Source of the DNA: Bacteroidales bacterium UBA2287 | GTDB taxonomy: Bacteria > Bacteroidota > Bacteroidia > Bacteroidales > Tenuifilaceae | Reading direction: 5' to 3' | DNA length: 64,000 bases | NCBI GenBank assembly: GCA_002345675.1 | Contig: DDWL01000029.1 | Span: 43,311 to 107,310 of the forward strand | Part shown: positions 50,748-59,915 of the stretch, one piece after another | How positions within the stretch are numbered: the first letter of the stretch is position 1 | Layout of the letters: each line of letters begins with the position of its first letter | Made by a program: the position numbers and the translations under genes | The notes under the pieces: model-generated | What the model was told of the DNA's origin: nothing | The model's database searches: none | The model's input: the letters and a program-made list of their open reading frames with translations, nothing else

Positions 50748-51590
50748 ATGAAATCACTGAGTACAATTATAAATCACAATAAAAAAATATTAAATCTATT
50801 ATTAGTGTTGGTTGGGATTATGCATTTTGGTCTTCTGAGCGCACAGGATGTGATGTACATGCACATACACAGGGATGGCAAAGAACCGGTCCGCCACAAG
50901 GTTGAGGTTGTGGACAGTATCACATTCTCTGAACTGCCGCCTAAGCTCCTAGATATCGAGGGAAACGAGTATTTTGTGGTTCAAATTGGAACACAGATAT
51001 GGATGGCCGAGAATTTAAAAACCCAAACTTACAAGAATGGGACTGCAATCCCGACCACCTCTTTGCCAAACGATCCGAATTTAGGAACAGGTATATACCA
51101 GTGGGCTTACGACGGAATGGAGCACAACGTACCACTATACGGGCGCTTATATACCTGGCATGCCGTGGTCGACGCGAGCGGAATTTGTCCTGATGGCTGG
51201 CGAGTACCCACGCAAGCGGAATTTTATGTCATGCGAAATTACTTGAGGGATAATGGGTATAATTACGATGGAACAACCACTGGCGATAAGTACGCAAAAT
51301 CCCTCGCTTCGCGCGAAGGTTGGGAATTCAATGGTGACGAGGGAACAGTAGGGAACACCGACTTCCCCAAAAAAAGAAATAGTAGCGGTTTCACGGCCGT
51401 AGCATCGGGGTATCGCGGTGGCAACGGTGTTTTTGCCGAGAAGGGAAGGTTCGCCTTCTACTGGACTCAAACCACCGGAGGACCTACTAATTATGGAACA
51501 CAGGTTAGTTTACGGTGGGATAGGGCACTATGGTATTCCATTGGAGTACAAGGCTATCAGGGACATGCAGTGCGATGTCTTAAGGAGTAG
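50748..51590 (+). CDS. FISUMP-domain exported protein
   Basis: A 280-residue protein. The hydrophobic signal segment (ILNLLLVLVGIMHFGLLSA, about 15-33) precedes a MYMHIHRDGKEPVRH...VDSITFSELPP stretch similar to that of the preceding gene, then the Fibrobacter succinogenes major paralogous (FISUMP) domain: QIGTQIWMAENLKTQTYKNG, YGRLYTWHAVVDASGICPDG WRVPT, and GFTAVASGYRG ... AVRCLKE at the C-terminus, a fold related to C-type lectins and formylglycine-generating enzymes. An AAGGAGG site lies before the ATG. FISUMP C-termini are known targets of diversity-generating retroelements, but no template repeat or reverse transcriptase was found here. Confidence 0.87.
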   Translation: MKSLSTIINHNKKILNLLLVLVGIMHFGLLSAQDVMYMHIHRDGKEPVRHKVEVVDSITFSELPPKLLDIEGNEYFVVQIGTQIWMAENLKTQTYKNGTAIPTTSLPNDPNLGTGIYQWAYDGMEHNVPLYGRLYTWHAVVDASGICPDGWRVPTQAEFYVMRNYLRDNGYNYDGTTTGDKYAKSLASREGWEFNGDEGTVGNTDFPKKRNSSGFTAVASGYRGGNGVFAEKGRFAFYWTQTTGGPTNYGTQVSLRWDRALWYSIGVQGYQGHAVRCLKE

Positions 51591-51836
51591 CAGGGTTTTA
51601 GTTAAAAAACTATTAATGGGGTATGTTAATAGTTTTACAAAACATAAAGTAATGAATATAAAAGAATTACGTTGGGAAACAAAGTGTAGCAGTAATAAGT
51701 TTTCAGAAGGTATTCGAGCGTTCTACCTCACATTATGTGTCGTGTAGGTTAATAGTGAAGAAGCCCGTAAACCATTACTACCACACTCGAACGTTCAATT
51801 GTTGTTTTTTAAATATTATTAGTTGTACTCAACCCA

Positions 51837-53945
51837 ATGGTTCTTCGCCTTTCAACCGAAATAACATATCTTCCTGGAGTGGGCCCAAAACGAGCGGCAC
51901 TGCTTAACAAGGAGCTTAATATTTTTACCCTTAACGATTTGCTTTATACTTTTCCGTATAAGTATATCGACCGTACCCGTTTTTATAAAATTTCGGAGAT
52001 TGCCGAGGATTTACCTTACATTCAAATAGTTGGACAAATTACTCGTTTTCAGGAGGCTGGAGGGCCAAGAGCAAAAAGACTTTCGGCCGTCTTTACCGAT
52101 GGCACAGGAATCATCGATTTAGTTTGGTTTAGGGGTTTAAAGTGGATATTAAAAGGGCTAAAGCCAGGCGTTAACTACCTTCTTTTTGGTAAGCCAACCC
52201 TTTTTAATGGTAGGTGGAATATTGTACACCCCGAGCTGGAGGAGATAACCCAGCAAAAACTACAAAAGGGAGTTGCTGCGCTACAACCTGCATACAGCAC
52301 AACCGAAAGGTTGAAAAACAGTTTTATTACATCGAAGGTAATTTTAAAATGGCAGCTATTTCTTGCCGATGTTGCCAAGGACCAAATTGAGGAAACGCTT
52401 CCATCGTACCTGCTCGACAGGCTAAAATTGATGACTCTTCCCGAAGCGTTGAAGCAAATACATTTTCCCGAATCGGCTGCCCTGCTTAAAAAAGCTCAGC
52501 TTCGCCTAAAGTTCGAAGAACTTTTTTACGTGCAGCTTAGCTTACTTAAGCTTCGAACTAACCGACAATTGCAGGTTAATGGTCATAACTTTAAGTTAGT
52601 AGGCGAAAACTTTAATCGCTTTTACACCGAAAATCTACCCTTTGAGCTTACCGAGGCACAAAAGCGAGTAATGCGCGAAATTCGTAAGGACTTGGGCTCT
52701 GGCAAGCAAATGAATCGCCTTCTTCAGGGCGATGTGGGCAGCGGAAAAACATTAGTGGCCTTAATGTGTATGCTTTTGGCTATGGATAATGGCTTTCAAA
52801 GCGCCATTATGGCTCCCACCGAAATTCTTGCAACGCAGCACTACAACACCATTACCGAGTTTTTAAAGGGCTTACCCATTGAGGTTGCGCTTTTAACCGG
52901 AAGTACTAAAAAGAAGGTACGAACACGAATGTTCGAAATGCTTAGCAACGGTTCGCTCGGAATTATAATTGGAACCCACGCACTTATTGAAGATCCAGTT
53001 CAGTTTAATAACTTGGGTTTGGTTGTGGTCGACGAGCAGCAGCGCTTTGGGGTTGCCCAACGGGCAAAACTGTGGGCAAAAAATATCGATCCTCCTCATA
53101 TTCTGGTAATGACTGCTACGCCCATTCCTCGTACCCTTGCAATGACAGTTTATGGCGATTTAGATGTGAGCGTAATTGACGAGTTGCCACCAGGCCGAAA
53201 GGTTATTAAAACCCTTCATTACACCGATGTTAAGCGGAATGTGGTTTTTGGAATGATGCGCGAGCAAATTCGGCAAGGCCGACAAATTTATGTGGTTTAT
53301 CCGCTTATTCAGGAGTCGGAGAAAATGGACTACAAGGATCTGATGGATGGTTACGACAGCATTTCGCGAGCATTTCCACCACCCGAGTATGCTACGGTTG
53401 TGGTTCATGGTAAAATGAAAGCCGCCGAAAAGGAGGCTTCGATGCAACTTTTTGTTAGAGGCGAAGCACATATTATGGTTGCTACCACCGTTATTGAGGT
53501 GGGAGTAAATGTTCCCAATGCCACGGTTATGGTAATTGAAAGCGCCGAGCGCTTTGGGCTATCGCAGCTTCACCAGCTACGTGGACGCGTTGGCCGTGGA
53601 GCCAACGAAAGCTACTGCATTTTAATGTCGGGGGTTAAGCTTAGCAACGAATCGCGAAAGCGAATGCAAACCATGGTGAGCACCAACGACGGTTTTGTAA
53701 TTGCCGAAGTGGACCTCGAACTTCGTGGCCCCGGCGATTTGGAGGGAACCCAGCAAAGCGGGCTTCCGTTCGACTTTAAAATTGCCAATATTGGTCAGGA
53801 TGGTCAAATTCTTCAGCTTGCCCGAAACATAGCCAACGATATACTGGATGAGGATAAATTACTGAATTATCCAAAGAACTCAATTTTAAAAATTCAACTC
53901 GACAAAATGCAAGCTAAAAAATTGGATTTTAGTCAGATAAGCTAA
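51837..53945 (+). CDS. recG: ATP-dependent DNA helicase RecG
   Basis: A 702-residue replication-fork-remodelling helicase. The N-terminal wedge/OB part (LPGVGPKRAALLNKELNIF) is followed by the helicase core: Walker A LLQGDVGSGKTLVAL, the DExQ box VVDEQQRFGVAQR, MTATPIPRTLAM, VIEVGVNVPNATVMV and the motif VI GRVGRGANESYC. The second-domain sequence GLPFDFKIANIGQDG is diagnostic for RecG. It reverses stalled forks and dissolves R-loops and D-loops. Length is normal and nothing is missing. Preceded by 246 bp of gap in which I saw no gene. Confidence 0.97.
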   Translation: MVLRLSTEITYLPGVGPKRAALLNKELNIFTLNDLLYTFPYKYIDRTRFYKISEIAEDLPYIQIVGQITRFQEAGGPRAKRLSAVFTDGTGIIDLVWFRGLKWILKGLKPGVNYLLFGKPTLFNGRWNIVHPELEEITQQKLQKGVAALQPAYSTTERLKNSFITSKVILKWQLFLADVAKDQIEETLPSYLLDRLKLMTLPEALKQIHFPESAALLKKAQLRLKFEELFYVQLSLLKLRTNRQLQVNGHNFKLVGENFNRFYTENLPFELTEAQKRVMREIRKDLGSGKQMNRLLQGDVGSGKTLVALMCMLLAMDNGFQSAIMAPTEILATQHYNTITEFLKGLPIEVALLTGSTKKKVRTRMFEMLSNGSLGIIIGTHALIEDPVQFNNLGLVVVDEQQRFGVAQRAKLWAKNIDPPHILVMTATPIPRTLAMTVYGDLDVSVIDELPPGRKVIKTLHYTDVKRNVVFGMMREQIRQGRQIYVVYPLIQESEKMDYKDLMDGYDSISRAFPPPEYATVVVHGKMKAAEKEASMQLFVRGEAHIMVATTVIEVGVNVPNATVMVIESAERFGLSQLHQLRGRVGRGANESYCILMSGVKLSNESRKRMQTMVSTNDGFVIAEVDLELRGPGDLEGTQQSGLPFDFKIANIGQDGQILQLARNIANDILDEDKLLNYPKNSILKIQLDKMQAKKLDFSQIS

Positions 53946-54054
53946 AGGCTTGTAACAGAGGTTTTTTAGTGTACTGTTGCGCGCATAACTTTATCAAAAT
54001 AATTATGCTTTTTCCTTAATTAACCAGTAAAAGTAGGTTGTTAGAGTTTCGCGG

Positions 54055-54369
54055 TTAAACATCAAATTTTATTTCAATACCTGTTTGTTGGATTTCAAAA
54101 GCAAAAGGATTCATAGTATTAAAATCTTTTTCGTTAATTGGGTGAGGCTCAATTCTAAGGTCAACTTTTCTTCTTAGTCTCATTAATTGTTGTTGAGTGG
54201 AAAAAAAATCTGACATGTTATTAAGAATAATTGCAACATCAATATCGCTTTCTTCCTTTTCTTTTCCCTTTGCAAAAGAACCAAAAAGATATACTTTCTT
54301 AACCCCAAAATCAGCAGGAATAAGCAAGAGATAATTCTTAACTGTTTCTATAATTCTTGGATTAACCAT
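54055..54369 (-). CDS. MNT-type minimal nucleotidyltransferase, antitoxin of a MNT/HEPN pair
   Basis: A 104-residue nucleotidyltransferase-fold protein with the core GSFAKGKEKEESDIDVAII, i.e. GSxxxG followed by the catalytic DxD. It overlaps the HEPN gene by 22 bp. In such pairs the MNT protein neutralises the HEPN toxin, in studied cases by AMPylating a tyrosine of it. Confidence 0.88.
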   Translation of the reverse strand: MVNPRIIETVKNYLLLIPADFGVKKVYLFGSFAKGKEKEESDIDVAIILNNMSDFFSTQQQLMRLRRKVDLRIEPHPINEKDFNTMNPFAFEIQQTGIEIKFDV

Positions 54370-54749
54370 TCTCTTATTTTTTCAATTCGTTTAACCCAAG
54401 CTGCTGTAAAATCCTTGTTACAAAGTTTATAAAAATCTTGCTTGTAATTATCATAACGTGCATTTATGTTAAAAGTTGAAATATTGTCTAACCATTCTTC
54501 ATATTCACTTGTAACCTGTAATGCGCACTTTGATGATAATCTTAAAAGGTCATGGGTGAAAAGGGCGTGTTTTTTTTGATTTTTAACGTAATGTGCTTTC
54601 AATAATTTTTCAATAACCAAGTGTCCAATGAACAACGCCCAACTATAATCCTTTGATTTTATGAGGTTATTCATTGTGGTGTAATTCTGGTCAGATGATT
54701 CTTTCCAATATTTTACTACTTTATCAATATTTTCAATTTGTTCTTCCAT
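54348..54749 (-). CDS. HEPN-domain protein, toxin of a MNT/HEPN pair
   Basis: A 133-residue all-helical HEPN protein starting MEEQIENIDKVVKYWKESSD (the frame is open 10 codons further upstream to 54779, but those codons are not conserved-looking). WALFIGHLVIEKLLKAHYVK and FNINARYDNYKQDFY are typical of the minimal HEPN family; the ARYDNY part holds the predicted RNase or regulatory residues. HEPN proteins of this type cut RNA when free. Overlaps the MNT gene, so they are translated together. Confidence 0.86.
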   Translation of the reverse strand: MEEQIENIDKVVKYWKESSDQNYTTMNNLIKSKDYSWALFIGHLVIEKLLKAHYVKNQKKHALFTHDLLRLSSKCALQVTSEYEEWLDNISTFNINARYDNYKQDFYKLCNKDFTAAWVKRIEKIREWLIQEL

Positions 54750-54834
54750 AAAAACAAAATTACAACATTTATTCAACATGGCAATTCTAAGTTGTCAGAC
54801 CTCATGGATGCTAACACGTTAATAAAGTGATAAC

Positions 54835-55785
54835 TTAACACACGCCTCTCGCAATCTCCACAATATTTTCAGCCCTGCCCATGGTGTAAAGGTGAATAAT
54901 GGGTGCTCCGTTGGCCAGCAGTTCCTTTGCTTGGACTGTGCACCACTCAACGCCCAGTTGCCAAACCTCGCGGTTCGTTTTGCCCTTCGACATAGCCTTC
55001 GACAGCTCTGTGGGAATGGTTACTCCAAACATTTTTGGAAGCAGATTCTGGTGCTCGTGAACGGCAACTGGCTTTAGACCAGGAATTATTGGCACAGTAA
55101 TCCCAACCTTACGGCAACGATTTACAAAGTCGAAGTAAACATTATTATCGAAAAACATTTGCGTAACAATGTATTCGGCGCCTGCATCGACCTTTTGCTT
55201 TAAATGGAAAATATCGGCATCGAAGTTAGGCGACTCCTGATGCTTTTCGGGGTAACCCGCTACGCCAATCGAAAAGTGAGTTGGCGTTGGATTCTCAACG
55301 TACTTCTCCATATAGTCGCTATTGTTCATAAGAACTATTTGCTTTAGCAAATCGATGGCGTACCTATGCCCCTCGGGGTGTGGTTCGAATTTTCCAGTAA
55401 TTTTATCGCCATCGCCACGAAGAACAAGCAGGTTGCGAATTCCAAGAAAATCGAGATCGATTAGCGCCTCCTCGGTTTCGCGCTGCGAAAAGCCACCGCA
55501 AATAATGTGTGGCACCACATCGACCTTGTACTTACCCATTATTGCTGCCGCAATACCAACTGTTCCGGGGCGTTTACGCACAACAGCAGGAGTTTTTTTC
55601 CCGTTTACATTTATGTACGTTAGCTCCTCGCGGTGGTAAGTAATGTTTATGTATGGCGGAGCAAACTCCATTAGCTGGTCGAGAGTTGAAAAAATGGTGT
55701 CGATACTGCTACCTTTTACCGGTGGAAGCAATTCGAACGAAAGGCTTGGCCCTTTTAGGTTTTGGAGGTGTTGGGGGATTGTCAT
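54835..55785 (-). CDS. metF: 5,10-methylenetetrahydrofolate reductase
   Basis: A 316-residue FAD-dependent TIM-barrel enzyme that reduces 5,10-methylene-THF to 5-methyl-THF, the methyl donor used by MetH. Motifs: SFELLPP (substrate pocket Glu), PHIICGGFSQRETEEALIDL, NLLVLRGDGD (FAD), ADIFHLKQKVDAGAEYIVTQ MFFD and the C-terminal GAPIIHLYTMGRAENI. Length as expected. It ends the methionine gene set. The region before its ATG is duplicated in part (see the repeat features at 55699-56069). Confidence 0.95.
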   Translation of the reverse strand: MTIPQHLQNLKGPSLSFELLPPVKGSSIDTIFSTLDQLMEFAPPYINITYHREELTYINVNGKKTPAVVRKRPGTVGIAAAIMGKYKVDVVPHIICGGFSQRETEEALIDLDFLGIRNLLVLRGDGDKITGKFEPHPEGHRYAIDLLKQIVLMNNSDYMEKYVENPTPTHFSIGVAGYPEKHQESPNFDADIFHLKQKVDAGAEYIVTQMFFDNNVYFDFVNRCRKVGITVPIIPGLKPVAVHEHQNLLPKMFGVTIPTELSKAMSKGKTNREVWQLGVEWCTVQAKELLANGAPIIHLYTMGRAENIVEIARGVC

Positions 55786-55862
55786 GGTTAACTTTTTTTT
55801 ACCACATTAGACACATTAGGGCACAATAGAAACTATGTGTTCTATGTACCTATTGTGATTTA
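55699..55862. repeat. Duplicated segment, copy A: 5' end and leader of metF
   Basis: Covers the first 29 or so codons of metF and about 75 bp upstream, including CACAATAG/CTATTGTG palindromes and CACATTAGA units of 9 bp. Copy B lies 199 bp away, between here and metH. Confidence 0.88.
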
Positions 55863-55897
55863 AATCCATTTTTATTCGGTATCAATATACTTGTTTC

Positions 55898-56069
55898 ATC
55901 GATACTGCTATCCTTTACAGGTGGAAGCAATTCAAACGAAAGGCGTGGACCTTTTAGGTTTTGGAGGTGTTGGGGGATTGTCATGGTTAACTTTTTTTTA
56001 CCACATTAGACACAGTAGACACAGTAGGGCACAATAGAAACTATGTGTTCTATGTGCCTATTGTGGTTA
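55898..56069 (-). pseudogene. Duplicated segment, copy B: truncated metF 5' fragment
   Basis: A second, diverged copy of the metF 5' region. Its minus-strand frame begins MTIPQHLQNLKGPRLSFELL, then runs into unrelated residues and stops after about 44 codons, so it is a broken duplicate rather than a gene. It contains one more 9-bp unit (CACAGTAGA) than copy A. Its far end overlaps the stop codon of metH. Confidence 0.85.
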
Positions 56070-59000
56070 ATATTCTACATTATTTGGTATAAATCTCTCT
56101 GTTTCTTCAATGCTGCTACCCATTCGTTTCGAGTAGTCTTCGAGTTGCTCCTTGTCGATTTTCCCAACGTTGAAGTACTTCGATTGGGGGTGTGAAAAGT
56201 AGTACCCCGAAACCGATGCAGCTGGAACCATCATAAAACTTTCGGTTAACTCCATTCCTGCAGTCTCGTTAGCATTAAGAATTGAAAAAATGGTTTGCTT
56301 AACTCGATGTTCGGGACAAGCAGGATAGCCGGGTGCAGGTCGAATTCCAACGTACTGCTCTTTTATAACTTCGTCGAGCGACAGTTTTTCGTTCGTGCTG
56401 TAGCCCCAAAGCTCCTTTCGTACCTTTTGATGAAGCAGCTCGGCAAAGGCCTCGGCAAGCCGGTCGGCTAAAATTTTGCACATTATTGCACTGTAATCGT
56501 CGTTGTTTGCAGCATACGCATCGGCCAAAGTTTCGGCACCAATGCCAGCTGTTACGGCAAAAAGTCCAATCCAATCGGGCGCACCCGAATCGATAGGTGC
56601 AATAAAATCCGAAAGGCAAAGGTTTGGTTCGCCTTCCTCTTTCTTTTCTTGATTTCGTAATTGTGGAAAACGGCAGACAATGTCAGACCTATTCTCATCG
56701 CTAAAAACAACAATATCGTCGCCTTGAGAAGCAGCAGGTAAAATGGCAACCACACCATTAGCCGTTAGGCTTTTGTCGTTTACAATTTTATCGAGAAGAT
56801 CATTTGCATCATCGTACAACTTTTTGGCTTCTCGCCCCTTAACGGGGTCGGTAAGAATTTGAGGAAACTTCCCCGTTAAATCCCAAGCGTGAAAAAAGAA
56901 GGTCCAGTCGATATACTCCCGTAATTCTGCTAAACTTTGGTTTTGGAAAACAGTAACTCCCGTTCTATTTGGTTTTGGTGGAACGTAATTATTCCAATCG
57001 ATGCGAAAAGCATTTTCTCTTGCAAACTTTAAACTAATAAGTTTTGTCGACTTTTCGTTGTAACCCTTTGCAATAGAAGTATATTCGTTCTTTATGCTTT
57101 CAATCAATCTTTTGCGTTTTTCGGGGTTTAGCAATTCAGCAGTTATGCCACCTGCCTGCGAAGCATCCTTTACGTGAATAACTCCACCGCTATAATTAGG
57201 TGAAATTTTTAGCGCAGCGTGAAGCTTCGACGTGGTGGCTCCACCAATGAGTAGGGGCAACTTAAGACCTTTTCGCTCCATTTCGGTGACTATTTGGCAC
57301 ATCTCGTCGAGCGAAGGGGTAATTAGCCCGCTAAGGCCAATAATATCAACTTTTTCGGCCATTGCAGTTTCGATAATTCGCTCGCAAGGAACCATAACGC
57401 CAAGGTCGATAATTTCATAGCCATTGCAGGCTAAAACCAAGCCCACTATGTTTTTCCCAATGTCGTGCACATCGCCCTTAACGGTTGCCAAAAGAATTTT
57501 TCCTCGGTTTGCCGATGGCTTTTCCTTTGCCATATGGGGCTCGAGAATAGCAACTGCCATTTTCATAACCCTCGCGCTTTTAACCACTTGTGGTAAAAAC
57601 ATTCGCCCCGAGCCAAACAGTTCGCCAACTTCCTTCATTCCATCCATTAAGGGTTCCTCAATTACCCTAAGCGCCGAGCCCGTTTGTTTTAGCGCTTCGA
57701 CCACATCGACCTCAATAAATTCGGTAATTCCTTTTACCAATGCGTGAGCCAAACGCTTATCGACCGATTGGTTTCGCCATTCGAGAACTTTTGTACTATC
57801 GACCTTGTCGTCGTTAACATTTTGTGCATAAATAAGAAGCCTTTCGGTGGCATCCTTTCGTTTGTTTAGCACTAAATCTTCTGCTAATTGCAGCAAATTG
57901 GGCTCAATTTCGGTGTAAACCTGCAGCTGCGATGGATTTACAATGCCAACATCCATTCCTGCAGAAATGGCGTGGAATAGAAATACCGAGTGAATTGCCT
58001 CGCGTACAGCATTATTGCCCCTAAAGGCAAACGAAAGGTTGCTAACCCCTCCGCTCACTTTTGCGAATGGCAGGTTTTGCTTTATCCACTTTACCGATTC
58101 GATGAAACTTATAGCGTAATTGGTGTGTTCCTTCATTCCTGTGCCAACGGCCATAATATTTGGGTCGATAAAAATATCGACAGGATTAACACCAACTTTT
58201 TCAACAAGAATATTGTAGCTTTTTTGTGCAATTTCAATTCTTCGTTGGGTTGTGTCGGCCTGACCGTTCTCGTCGAATAGCATTACCACCATTGCCGCAC
58301 CAAAGCTCTTAATAATTTTTGCTTGCTGTATAAATTTTGCTTCACCCTCTTTTAAACTGATTGAATTCACAATGGCCTTACCCTGAATACATTTCAATCC
58401 AGCTTCAATAATGTTGAAACGAGATGAGTCGATCATAAACGGAACTCGGCAAATATCGGGCTCCGAGGCGAGGTAGTTCAGAAAAGTTACCATTGCCTTT
58501 TCGCCTTCAATTAGGGCATCGTCCATGCAAATGTCGATTACCTGTGCGCCACCGTCGACCTGCTCGCGGGCAATGGCGAGTGCTTCCTCGTATTTGCCTT
58601 CGGCAATAAGTCGTGCAAACTTTTTCGACCCCGCCACATTGGTGCGTTCGCCAATGTTTACAAAGTTTGTTTCGGGACGAATTTCGAGCAGTTCCAATCC
58701 ACTTAATCTTGTATACTTTGGAATTCCAGGAACTACCCGAGGCGAGTAGTTTTTAGCCACTTCGGCAATTCGACGTATATGCTCGGGTGAAGTTCCGCAG
58801 CAACCACCAACTATATTAAGAACTCCACGCTGGAGCATGGTTTCAACAAGTTGAGCCATTTCGCGAGCCGATTGGTCGTAACCGCCCAACTCGTTTGGTA
58901 GCCCAGCGTTTGGATGAGCGCTTACAAGAAATTTGGTATTAGCCGAAAGTTCCTCGATGTAAGGGATTAGCTGTTCTGCGCCCAAAGCGCAGTTAAGGCC

Positions 59001-59723
59001 AATGCTGAAAAGCGGATAATGGCTAACCGACTCGATAAATGCACGAAGCGTTTGTCCCGAAAGCGTTCGGCCACTGGCATCGGTTATGGTTCCCGAAACC
59101 ATTACGGGAATGTCTAACTTTTTATTTTCGAGCACTTTGTAAATGGCAAACAGAGCAGCCTTTGCGTTTAGCGTATCGAAAATGGTTTCGACTAAAAATA
59201 GGTCGGCTCCACCTTCAATCAACCCAATAACCTGTTCTTCGTAAGCATTGGCGAGCGTATCGAAGGTTACAGCACGATAGGCTGGGTTATTTACATTGGG
59301 CGACATGGATGCAGTACGATTTGTTGGGCCAATAGACCCAGCCACAAACCGAGGTTTCGATGGATTTTGCGTGGTGAATTCATCGGCAATTTTGCGGACA
59401 ATACGAGCCGCTTCGCGGTTAATTTCGCGAACTAAATGCTCGGTTCCGTAATCGCTTTGCGATATTGAAGTTGAGTTGAAAGTATTTGTTTCAACAATAT
59501 CGGCACCAGCTTCGAAGTAAGCCCTATGCACTTGCTCCACCACATTGGGGCGGGTAAGCACCAAAATGTCGTTGTTCCCCTTAAGCGACTTAGGGTGATT
59601 TGCAAATCGGGTTCCCCGAAAATCGTCCTCGGTAAGCTTAAATTTTTGCAACTGCGTTCCCATAGCCCCGTCGAGAATGAGGATACGGTGGGATGCTATT
59701 TCTTTGAGTAATTGTGTTTTCAT
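56067..59723 (-). CDS. metH: Cobalamin-dependent methionine synthase
   Basis: A 1218-residue four-module enzyme that moves a methyl group from 5-methyl-THF to homocysteine via cobalamin. Order: homocysteine domain (DGAMGTQLQ; zinc ligands in GLNCALG and GGCCGTSPEH, within residues 1-330), pterin domain (ERTNVAGSKKFARL, about 345-630), B12 cap and Rossmann domain with the cobalt-binding DVHDIGKNI, and the C-terminal AdoMet reactivation domain (RPAPGYPACPEH, up to residue 1200). The ATG at 59723 gives MKTQLLKEIASHRILILDGA as in homologues; the frame is open upstream but runs through a palindromic repeat. It follows hom and metX/metY in the SAM-riboswitch unit, and precedes metF. The organism therefore needs B12 or a B12 uptake system. 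Confidence 0.97.
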   Translation of the reverse strand: MKTQLLKEIASHRILILDGAMGTQLQKFKLTEDDFRGTRFANHPKSLKGNNDILVLTRPNVVEQVHRAYFEAGADIVETNTFNSTSISQSDYGTEHLVREINREAARIVRKIADEFTTQNPSKPRFVAGSIGPTNRTASMSPNVNNPAYRAVTFDTLANAYEEQVIGLIEGGADLFLVETIFDTLNAKAALFAIYKVLENKKLDIPVMVSGTITDASGRTLSGQTLRAFIESVSHYPLFSIGLNCALGAEQLIPYIEELSANTKFLVSAHPNAGLPNELGGYDQSAREMAQLVETMLQRGVLNIVGGCCGTSPEHIRRIAEVAKNYSPRVVPGIPKYTRLSGLELLEIRPETNFVNIGERTNVAGSKKFARLIAEGKYEEALAIAREQVDGGAQVIDICMDDALIEGEKAMVTFLNYLASEPDICRVPFMIDSSRFNIIEAGLKCIQGKAIVNSISLKEGEAKFIQQAKIIKSFGAAMVVMLFDENGQADTTQRRIEIAQKSYNILVEKVGVNPVDIFIDPNIMAVGTGMKEHTNYAISFIESVKWIKQNLPFAKVSGGVSNLSFAFRGNNAVREAIHSVFLFHAISAGMDVGIVNPSQLQVYTEIEPNLLQLAEDLVLNKRKDATERLLIYAQNVNDDKVDSTKVLEWRNQSVDKRLAHALVKGITEFIEVDVVEALKQTGSALRVIEEPLMDGMKEVGELFGSGRMFLPQVVKSARVMKMAVAILEPHMAKEKPSANRGKILLATVKGDVHDIGKNIVGLVLACNGYEIIDLGVMVPCERIIETAMAEKVDIIGLSGLITPSLDEMCQIVTEMERKGLKLPLLIGGATTSKLHAALKISPNYSGGVIHVKDASQAGGITAELLNPEKRKRLIESIKNEYTSIAKGYNEKSTKLISLKFARENAFRIDWNNYVPPKPNRTGVTVFQNQSLAELREYIDWTFFFHAWDLTGKFPQILTDPVKGREAKKLYDDANDLLDKIVNDKSLTANGVVAILPAASQGDDIVVFSDENRSDIVCRFPQLRNQEKKEEGEPNLCLSDFIAPIDSGAPDWIGLFAVTAGIGAETLADAYAANNDDYSAIMCKILADRLAEAFAELLHQKVRKELWGYSTNEKLSLDEVIKEQYVGIRPAPGYPACPEHRVKQTIFSILNANETAGMELTESFMMVPAASVSGYYFSHPQSKYFNVGKIDKEQLEDYSKRMGSSIEETERFIPNNVEY

Positions 59724-59744
59724 TCTATTTGATTTAAACGCAAT

Positions 59745-59760
59745 CCCGATAACTATCGGG
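59745..59760. repeat. CCCGATAACTATCGGG palindrome upstream of metH
   Basis: A 16-bp near-palindrome, also present at 25412 (one change) and 62292 (extended by one base pair on each side). Here it sits within AAACGCAA...GCGAAGGCGCAA, itself part of the CGCAAAG repeat family. Confidence 0.75.
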
Positions 59761-59784
59761 AGCGAAGGCGCAATTTTTCTTTCC

Positions 59785-59863
59785 GTCTGACCGCTTAAGT
59801 CGGTCTGACGGTTTTGAGTGGTTAAAGTTTTATAACTCGTCAGACCAATCAAAGCGGTCAGAC
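59785..59863. repeat. Cruciform-forming inverted repeat in the metH leader
   Basis: The left arm 59785-59810 (GTCTGACCGCTT, then GGTCTGACG) and the right arm 59838-59863 (CGTCAGACC, then AAGCGGTCAGAC) are inverted copies with a few differences; each arm also has ends that pair with each other. It is located upstream of the metH ATG in the gap to hom. Confidence 0.8.
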
Positions 59864-59915
59864 GAATTATTGGAGTATATTTTTTTGCGCCTTTGCGTGA
59901 AAAACTTTGCGAGAT

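Noticed and set aside
49715..51590. Complete diversity-generating retroelement
   Set aside because: Target-like and Avd-like proteins are present, but no reverse transcriptase or template repeat was seen.
51418..51747. 109-codon plus-strand frame after the FISUMP gene
   Set aside because: Mostly an out-of-frame shadow of the FISUMP gene, extending into a gap with no further signal.
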